From Nitrososphaeraceae archaeon (lineage in GTDB: Archaea > Thermoproteota > Nitrososphaeria > Nitrososphaerales > Nitrososphaeraceae): DNA of 18,508 nt. Made by a program: the position numbers and the translations under genes. The stretch covers positions 1-18,508 of the forward strand of contig JAICQW010000015.1 in assembly GCA_025937665.1 (NCBI GenBank), written 5' to 3'. Numbering within the stretch: the stretch's first letter is position 1; the number at the start of each line of letters is the position of its first letter. Positions 14,089 to 18,508 of the stretch are shown one piece after another. The notes below the pieces were generated by a model. That model saw only the letters and a list, made by a program, of their open reading frames with translations, was not told the DNA's origin and ran no database searches.

Positions 14089-14331
14089 TCATTCCGATTT
14101 TTCAATCTTATGAATAGCATACAGTGCTTGAGGACTAAGAACAATCTTGTTCCTGGTGATTTTTTTTATCATACGAGCATCACGTAATTGATCGACTATT
14201 TCGTCTGTTTGTTTACTGCTTAACCCAAGGCCTTCACCTACCTCATATTGATTAATAATACGCAATTCACCGCCGTTCAAATCATCTATTTTTCTCAAAT
14301 ATTCTGCAAAATTCGGCCTCAACGTATACAA
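14089..14331 (-). CDS. small winged-helix regulator
   Basis: An 80-residue protein with a helix-turn-helix: GGELRIINQYEVGEGLGLS then SKQTDEIVDQLRDARMIKK (about 20-57). A wing (ITRNKIVLS) and a short last helix follow. It is started by TTG at 14331 as given. A TATA-like CTTAAATAG at 14344-14352 would better fit initiation at the TTG of codon 4 (14320-14322). It ends 2 bp from the end of the broken response regulator on the other strand. Possibly a single-domain transcription factor; target unknown. Confidence 0.7.
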   Translation of the reverse strand: MYTLRPNFAEYLRKIDDLNGGELRIINQYEVGEGLGLSSKQTDEIVDQLRDARMIKKITRNKIVLSPQALYAIHKIEKSE

Positions 14332-14441
14332 TCATAGATTATTCTATTTAAGTTTTCAAATTACAGATAATTTTTACTCAGCTTCCTTATTCAAGATCTA
14401 TTAGAATAAGTGTTTTCCACATCTGGACATTGAAATCTATA

Positions 14442-14555
14442 ATGTTAAGTTTGTTTAGATTTATAGCGGAATTTTCCAAAAAAATACACGGTAAGAAATT
14501 CAAGGATATAGAAAAGAATTGGCATTATTTTTACAAAAAGGATGGAGTTACTTAA
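14442..14555 (+). CDS. possible 37-residue basic peptide
   Basis: ATG to TAA reads MLSLFRFIAEFSKKIHGKKF then KDIEKNWHYFYKKDGVT. It has a protein-like amphipathic, basic composition, but no TATA box at the right distance and no family. It lies in the 14332-14627 gap, which otherwise shows nothing. It could be chance. Confidence 0.25.
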   Translation: MLSLFRFIAEFSKKIHGKKFKDIEKNWHYFYKKDGVT

Positions 14556-14627
14556 AGATACTCTGTTAACGTTACTAATACAGTTACCTCCATCTTACAA
14601 TTTAAGGACTAATTATTCTTCAGTATT

Positions 14628-15341
14628 TCAAATGGAAATACCCGATTTAAGTTCCTGCCAAGTTGATATTAGTCTGATTATTTTTATGAAATAAATATAT
14701 GAAATAATGGAAGTAACGGAAAATGCAATGGACACCATACTAAAAACTAATAATGACCTGTTCGATTGCATGAATGATTCTTCCTCGAGATCATTGGGTA
14801 TCAAACCGAGACCAACTCCATAAACTAATCCAAAAATTAACCCACCAAACAGAGGTGATAAAAATAAGATCCACCATAGTTTAATTATATTTGAACTCGC
14901 AATGTCTTTCCATTCATTTCCAATTACCAATTTGGTTTGTGGGTTACTTGCTTTCCAGAACTGTTGTGTAACATCATATGGCAAATACAAATTTAATGGC
15001 GGAATGAACCACCAAATAACTGACAAAATTGGTCTCCATACCTGTTTGGCCCCAAATGAATGAATATTTTTGCTTGCTCGATAGTACCAAAAAAGTGAAA
15101 TAATGAATGCGAGTATTGTTATTATTGAAGTAAATGTGGTAATGACACGAAGAATAGGATCTAGTTGTAGATTGTATTCTCCAGAAAGAGTTAGATAAGA
15201 TTGAATCGCAATTGAAATAATATCACAAATTATGGTAGCGATGATAAATCTTTCTAACCAAATCGTACGATTACTAATCGAACGAAATGATGGAATGCGT
15301 GATTCGCCCCTAATATCCTTAGCCGTTTTATACAACCACAT
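14628..15341 (-). CDS. DUF4328-like multi-span membrane protein
   Basis: A 237-residue protein with five or six membrane spans (about 29-50, 66-88, 106-118, 150-176, 195-222). The block PILSVIWWFIPPLNLYLPYD then VTQQFWKAS (about 107-136) is the signature of DUF4328 proteins (WxxPxxNLxxPYxxxxxxW). The ATG at 15341 overlaps a TAA in another frame, and just upstream in that other frame sits a zinc-binding segment that begins at a better-placed start (see 15341-15406). The true product may therefore be about 22 residues longer. Function of DUF4328 is unknown; membrane sensing or stress roles are guesses. Confidence 0.8.
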   Translation of the reverse strand: MWLYKTAKDIRGESRIPSFRSISNRTIWLERFIIATIICDIISIAIQSYLTLSGEYNLQLDPILRVITTFTSIITILAFIISLFWYYRASKNIHSFGAKQVWRPILSVIWWFIPPLNLYLPYDVTQQFWKASNPQTKLVIGNEWKDIASSNIIKLWWILFLSPLFGGLIFGLVYGVGLGLIPNDLEEESFMQSNRSLLVFSMVSIAFSVTSIISYIYFIKIIRLISTWQELKSGISI

Positions 15342-15406
15342 TACGCTTGCTTGCAGCCAGTGTCATCATGATACATATCAAGATGATTACAATTAGGACA
15401 CTTCAA
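15341..15406 (-). other. zinc-motif N-terminus of the DUF4328 gene in a different frame (split gene or leader peptide)
   Basis: From TTG at 15406: MKCPNCNHLDMYHDDTGCKQ, Ala, then TAA overlapping the ATG of the DUF4328 frame (TAATG). Cys3, Cys6, His8 and Cys18 make a plausible zinc knuckle. TTAAAATAG on the - strand at 15432-15440 is a TATA box that would start mRNA at or next to this TTG, so this is where translation should begin. One lost base would separate it from the membrane protein; alternatives are ribosomal frameshifting or coupled translation. Confidence 0.55.
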
Positions 15407-15571
15407 CAAGGAGCATTTCTTTTACCTCTATTTTAATCTAATTTTGTGGCGAGCCTAGGAACGTTATGACCAACAAAAAAAGATAGGCTTTGCTATTAGA
15501 TCAGGAAAAGATACTGAAATAAAGAATGAACTGACAAAGGTGCAATAGTTAATAATCGGACGATCACCTGA

Positions 15572-15742
15572 CTATTGACTTTGTTCGATAATTTGTTCTG
15601 CTTGGTTACCACTATGAGTTCCACTAATTCCATCGAGTTTATTTTCGACCGTACGGGATATTGTGTTGCCTGTATCATTGATATTTTGGACAATATCATT
15701 GCCATAGAAGGCACTTTTTGTAAGTCCTTTATCAATTTTCAT
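15572..15742 (-). CDS. small polar protein of 56 residues, possibly a fragment
   Basis: MKIDKGLTKSAFYGNDIVQN, then INDTGNTISRTVENKLDGIS, then GTHSGNQAEQIIEQSQ and TAG. The composition is Asn/Thr/Gln/Ile-rich and reads as an amphipathic, exported-type sequence. Its ATG overlaps the TGA of an upstream frame (ATGA, 15739-15742), so the two may be halves of one decayed gene or a coupled pair. Other open frames across this stretch on both strands have no protein character. Confidence 0.4.
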   Translation of the reverse strand: MKIDKGLTKSAFYGNDIVQNINDTGNTISRTVENKLDGISGTHSGNQAEQIIEQSQ

Positions 15743-15907
15743 TCCTCCAATATCCTTAGAATCGTGTGTATTTGTCTGCGTCTCTCTTTAACAGTATTGT
15801 CTATTGACTGCTGGATTCCGGTGGGCATCGCTGCAAAACATTCAACTGCCGCCAAAACAAAATTAGTAGATGTACTGTATACCGCTACGGCAATACAGTT
15901 TGTTCAT
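15739..15907 (-). pseudogene. probable degenerate gene upstream of and overlapping the 56-residue frame
   Basis: An open frame of 54 codons reads CIAVAVYSTSTNFVLAAVEC then FAAMPTGIQQSIDNTVKERR, ending LRILEE and TGA. The first part resembles a signal peptide ending near FAA, but no start codon is in frame. An ATG (15905-15907, reading Met-Asn-Lys) is one frame away. A one-base shift would give an exported protein of about 55 residues. Confidence 0.35.
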
Positions 15908-16031
15908 CTTATTAAACTTGCGGCATTCAGAATATACACATGTCAAAAAAAACTCTAGAGGTTAACTCCAATACTATCGATCAGGCTCTTAGTAGTTATC
16001 CCAACTCATAACTCGGCTTGATAACAATCCG

Positions 16032-16136
16032 ATGAAATCCAGGAGGGAACAGAACACCGTTAATAAGATTCACGAAATCCGGGATATTTTACAGGATTCA
16101 GTACTTTATGCGAAATTGAAAAAGAGCTTAGAGTAA
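16032..16136 (+). CDS. possible 34-residue charged helix protein or fragment
   Basis: ATG to TAA reads MKSRREQNTVNKIHEIRDIL then QDSVLYAKLKKSLE. It has strongly helix-forming, protein-like composition. No TATA box is well placed, and the frame stays open about 14 codons upstream without a start, so it may be the tail of a decayed gene. Confidence 0.25.
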   Translation: MKSRREQNTVNKIHEIRDILQDSVLYAKLKKSLE

Positions 16137-16163
16137 CGTTGGTTGCAAGAAAAGTGATACCCA

Positions 16164-16171
16164 TTTATATC
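16164..16171 (+). promoter_or_regulatory. TATA box for family member C
   Basis: TTTATATC is centred about 24 bp before the ATG at 16191, predicting a leaderless mRNA and favouring that ATG over the one at 16206. Confidence 0.55.
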
Positions 16172-16190
16172 TCTCCCATCTGTCGATGTA

Positions 16191-16409
16191 ATGATCTTCC
16201 ATACAATGAATTCTACTACGATATTTGTCCTACTGTCTCTTACACTGGTTGCTACAACCATGTTATTTTCAATTCCCAATGACTTGCAGGCAAAAATTAG
16301 TTTTTGCGCATCTGGTACTGACATATTTCAGTGCTTCATTAAAGAAAACGATTGTGAGACATTCTCCAAGAATCATCCTGGGACAACGTGCATTAGAAGT
16401 AAAACTTAG
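16191..16409 (+). CDS. small secreted four-cysteine protein, family member C
   Basis: A 72-residue precursor with a signal peptide to about residue 34 (ending NDLQA) and a mature chain of about 38 residues. Cys39, Cys48, Cys55 and Cys67 follow C-x8-C-x6-C-x11-C, with Lys at +5 and His at +7 after the third Cys, as in the proteins at 3098 and 8019. The third-Cys region CFIKENDCETFSKNH aligns closely with CSVDKEKCEENAKEH of member B. Two overlapping open frames (16106-16324 on -, 16225-16434 on +) lack signal peptides or Cys order and are mirrors. Function unknown. Confidence 0.75.
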   Translation: MIFHTMNSTTIFVLLSLTLVATTMLFSIPNDLQAKISFCASGTDIFQCFIKENDCETFSKNHPGTTCIRSKT

Positions 16410-16601
16410 AAAAATCCCATCTACAGAACACTAAAAACTGTATTACATCCGGTCAATTTTTTTTGAGAAAACCAAAGATGCATGTTAAATGGACATTAAA
16501 GTAAAGTGGTTTTTTATACCATTTATTAACTATTTCACTCATTTAAATCACAAATGCAATTAGACTCCATGGTGTTTATCTCTTATGATAATCTTAAATT
16601 C

Positions 16602-16609
16602 TTATAAAT
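16602..16609 (+). promoter_or_regulatory. TATA box for the gene at 16631
   Basis: TTATAAAT is centred about 25 bp before the ATG at 16631; a leaderless mRNA is predicted. Confidence 0.6.
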
Positions 16610-16630
16610 CAAGACGGTGTGTAGTTTCTC

Positions 16631-17008
16631 ATGGAAGATATTATAGGTACATTTGCTAGAAGAAGTGGAGTCCTACCCATGATCGCGTCTATTGCTCTAC
16701 CGATGATTACAAGGTATTTCTTGAAAAAAGCATCACCACAGAATGCATCAGGCCTCATGTCAATGATGCCATCTGGATTGAGAGATATTTTTTCCGATGA
16801 TGAGAAAAACGAATTTACTACGAAACAGGAAAATGTATCACAAGATCAAGTCGAGCAAGAACTTGCAGACAAATGCTTCAATGGCGATAAAGCGCAAGCT
16901 CAAAAGGCTTTTCAGGAGGGAAAAAAACTCTTGACTGAAGAAACCGGCCAGAAAGGACAGGGCATTATAGAAGGATTGTTTGGAAATTCAGATAAGCGTC
17001 AAGTATAG
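16631..17008 (+). CDS. helical protein, possibly DUF937/YidB-like
   Basis: A 125-residue protein. Residues about 12-32 are hydrophobic (SGVLPMIASIALPMITRYFL). A short Ser/Met/Pro-rich segment follows (GLMSMMPSGLRDIFSDDE, about 51-68), then a charged helical C-terminal half with Gln/Glu repeats and a final Gly-rich IIEGLFGN. It has one Cys and no clear signal cleavage site. The helix-plus-GL pattern loosely recalls DUF937/YidB proteins, but I would not assign it. It has a strong leaderless promoter at 16602. Confidence 0.6.
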   Translation: MEDIIGTFARRSGVLPMIASIALPMITRYFLKKASPQNASGLMSMMPSGLRDIFSDDEKNEFTTKQENVSQDQVEQELADKCFNGDKAQAQKAFQEGKKLLTEETGQKGQGIIEGLFGNSDKRQV

Positions 17009-17512
17009 ACTAAAATTAAGAAATAAACTGGTGAATCGCTCACAGGTGATATTCTTCTACCCAAGCTGATTAAAGATTCCTAACCCAATTTTTTGTTGAT
17101 ACATACATAACAAGACTGATATTAATTGGCTTTTAGGGAATATCAAAATCTCAAACCGCATGAATATAGAATTAAAAGCGAAATCAGAAAAAAAATAATA
17201 TTTACTAGATTGGAGTTACCGTTATTACTTAAAAGTGGAATAATTGAATGTTCGTAATCTGAGCAAATACACTCAGAATCTGATGATTAGTCCTCAGATG
17301 AATAGTCATAGTAATTCACAACAGCCGACAAATAATCAATTTCCATATCAAAATATGCTGGGCCGGAAGGGACTAATCTGGAATTTCAGATGGGTCTAAA
17401 TTAGAAATTCTAGTTTCTCTTGGAGAGAATTACGAAGTTGATAGTTTTTCCAGTCTGCTATCCCATAGAGGACACAGGATTCAAACCCAATAGTAGTATG
17501 AGATTACCAGAT
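17009..17512. other. intergenic holding element R1
   Basis: No firm gene. A 38-codon frame (17283-17399: MISPQMNSHSNSQQPTNNQF, then PYQNMLGRKG...) runs into the 65-bp element and ends inside it. It may be the start of a gene cut by the element, or chance. An imperfect inverted repeat (ATTCCTAACCCAATT against AATTGG...TAGGGAAT) lies at about 17074-17141. Confidence 0.35.
17365..17429 (+). repeat. 65-bp hairpin-forming direct repeat, copy R1
   Basis: The first 33 bp (GGAAGGGACTAATCTGGAAT...) match R2 with one difference; the next 32 bp are about three-quarters alike with no gaps. Internal pairing: GACT-A-ATCTG against CAGAT-G-GGTC around GAATTT, then TTCTC against GAGAA around a 5-nt loop. Both hairpins are kept in R2. 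Confidence 0.8.
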
Positions 17513-18142
17513 TTAGCGATCCCAATTGTCAGGCTGTTCACAATTAATAGCACTATCACTATCTCCCGACCAAATTCCTACGCGATCGTTTGCACCAGAA
17601 CCGCAGTCTACCATATCACGAGAGAAATCACGCAGATATCCATTGGGAGTGATAAGATCATCGCCGGGGCCACCATGAATTTTATCTACTCCGAAACCAG
17701 TAGTTATGTAGTCATTTCCAAAGCCACCTGATACGACATCCACGTTAGATGCAAAAGGACTTACGCCCCACGATTCATCAATGATGGTATCATCGCCATA
17801 CCATCCGTCATAAAGGTCATTACCTAATCCACCGTTTAGATAATCGTTAAATTCTGATCCATACAAAATATCGTTACCTTCATCGCCATAGATGTAGTCT
17901 CCTCCGGGTCCCTGACCTGTAATAATATCATTACCTCCTAATCCATGGATGATGGTAACAGGACCGTCTCCAAACATTATGTCATCATCTGAAGTTCCGT
18001 TGCATACAGAAGTTCCTGAGCAATGAATGATGTCGGCCCAGACATTCTGTTCGTGTAATAATAAAACTGTCAAGGAAGCTGTTGTCAATAATAAAGCATA
18101 TGCTAAGTATCCACCTAACTGTTTTTTGGGTTTATTAGACAT
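17513..18142 (-). CDS. secreted RTX-like (hemolysin-type Ca-binding repeat) protein
   Basis: A 209-residue protein. A signal peptide or N-terminal anchor lies at about 12-36 (LAYALLLTTASLTVLLLH, ending NVWA). From about 55 to 165 it has Gly/Asp nonapeptide-type repeats: LGGNDIITG, GDEGNDILYG, GGLGNDLYDG, GGFGNDYITTG, GGPGDDLI. This is the parallel beta-roll that binds calcium in RTX proteins. Two Cys pairs flank the roll (41/47 and 180/201). There is no toxin or protease domain and no RTX secretion tail, so it is probably a surface or matrix protein. It has its own promoter at 18149-18172 and lies between the two 65-bp elements. Confidence 0.9.
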   Translation of the reverse strand: MSNKPKKQLGGYLAYALLLTTASLTVLLLHEQNVWADIIHCSGTSVCNGTSDDDIMFGDGPVTIIHGLGGNDIITGQGPGGDYIYGDEGNDILYGSEFNDYLNGGLGNDLYDGWYGDDTIIDESWGVSPFASNVDVVSGGFGNDYITTGFGVDKIHGGPGDDLITPNGYLRDFSRDMVDCGSGANDRVGIWSGDSDSAINCEQPDNWDR

Positions 18143-18148
18143 TTTACT

Positions 18149-18172
18149 ACTTATCTAGTAATATAAATAAGT
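18149..18172 (-). promoter_or_regulatory. TATA box framed by an inverted repeat, RTX-like gene promoter
   Basis: On the - strand TTTATATT (18160-18167) is centred about 22 bp before the ATG at 18142. ACTTAT (18149-18154) and ATAAGT (18167-18172) form an inverted repeat around it, a good place for a repressor dimer. Confidence 0.5.
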
Positions 18173-18268
18173 AATTAAATGATAAATCAAAAAATTCGGA
18201 ATCTGATACTAGTATTTGGTTCCCTAACTCTCGGCAGTATTTATTAGTTAGTTGTTGACCTTTTTGTT

Positions 18269-18300
18269 CATTAATCGCCGGATATGGCGAATATTTAATG
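18269..18300. repeat. bulged 11-bp hairpin upstream of the RTX-like gene
   Basis: CATTAATCGCC (18269-18279) pairs with GGCGA (18286-18290) and, past a four-base bulge, TTAATG (18295-18300), around loop GGATAT. The stretch 18143-18508 has no gene. Confidence 0.5.
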
Positions 18301-18369
18301 CCAGAAATTTAGCAAGGAAGTTTAATCAGTCGGTCAAGACGACAAGAAGGAAACCGTGGTAACGTAACT

Positions 18370-18434
18370 GGAAGGGACCAATCTGGAATTTCAGATGGGT
18401 CTTAGTTAGAATTTATAATTTCTCCTCTAGAGAA
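18370..18434 (+). repeat. 65-bp hairpin-forming direct repeat, copy R2
   Basis: Same orientation and exact length as R1, 1005 bp away. GACC-A-ATCTG pairs with CAGAT-G-GGTC; the C here and the T in R1 both pair with the same G, a pairing-preserving change. TTCTC/GAGAA around CTCTA is the second hairpin, with a loop different from R1. Confidence 0.8.
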
Positions 18435-18508
18435 CTTTACATCATAACGATATGGGAATAGAATTTAATATTATTTTTGGTATACCATAGTAAATTTCTG
18501 TTATAGGA

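Noticed and set aside
15575..15958. 127-codon open frame on the + strand.
   Set aside because: Cys/Ile-rich with no signal, domain or promoter; the - strand frames in the same place read as more protein-like.
17465..17500. Possible tRNA T-arm on the - strand (GGTTTGAATCC).
   Set aside because: The flanking bases cannot form a 5-bp T stem, and no acceptor stem or anticodon arm is present.

Overview
This A+T-rich window reads as chromosome of a soil-type ammonia-oxidising archaeon (Thaumarchaeota/Nitrososphaerota), most likely close to Nitrosocosmicus. That is an inference from several things together: a split class III polyhydroxyalkanoate (PHA) synthase in archaeal arrangement, a secreted cupredoxin, CHRD and DUF4328 proteins, many one- and two-zinc-knuckle mini-proteins, archaeal TATA boxes about 25 bp ahead of start codons (leaderless mRNAs), and low G+C. 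No rRNA, tRNA, CRISPR array, transposase or integrase was found.

Layout. 1-2382 is a PHA block: the 3' end of an alpha/beta hydrolase and an AbrB-tailed, phasin-like protein on the + strand, converging on phaE-phaC on the - strand. 2701-4463 holds a zinc-ribbon protein, two tiny secreted proteins, a run of three long hairpins and an LEA-like stress protein. 4730-5554 is a membrane-anchored cupredoxin whose copper site lacks the usual axial Met. 5763-6968 holds an overlapping operon of single-knuckle zinc proteins, whose first gene is broken, divergent from a double zinc ribbon. 7007-9883 has small membrane or secreted proteins and about 0.9 kb of gene-poor DNA with a perfect 40-bp tandem repeat. 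10214-10474 is a winged-helix regulator behind 18-bp iterated operators. 10634-14086 is a decay zone: a beta-rich protein, a CHRD protein and a response regulator are each broken by stops and/or frameshifts. 14089-17008 has another winged-helix protein, a DUF4328 membrane protein whose zinc-binding N-terminus lies in another frame, a short degenerate pair, a third tiny Cys-rich secreted protein and a helical protein. 17365-18434 is a secreted RTX-like repeat protein flanked by two direct copies of a 65-bp element.

Most genes stand alone with their own TATA box, so this is a mosaic of independently transcribed accessory genes, not one pathway. The exceptions are the PHA block and the zinc-knuckle operon. 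The two strongest candidates for something undescribed are a family of about 40-residue secreted four-cysteine proteins seen at three separate loci (3098, 8019, 16191), and the hairpin-forming intergenic elements at 3750-3994, 17365 and 18370.
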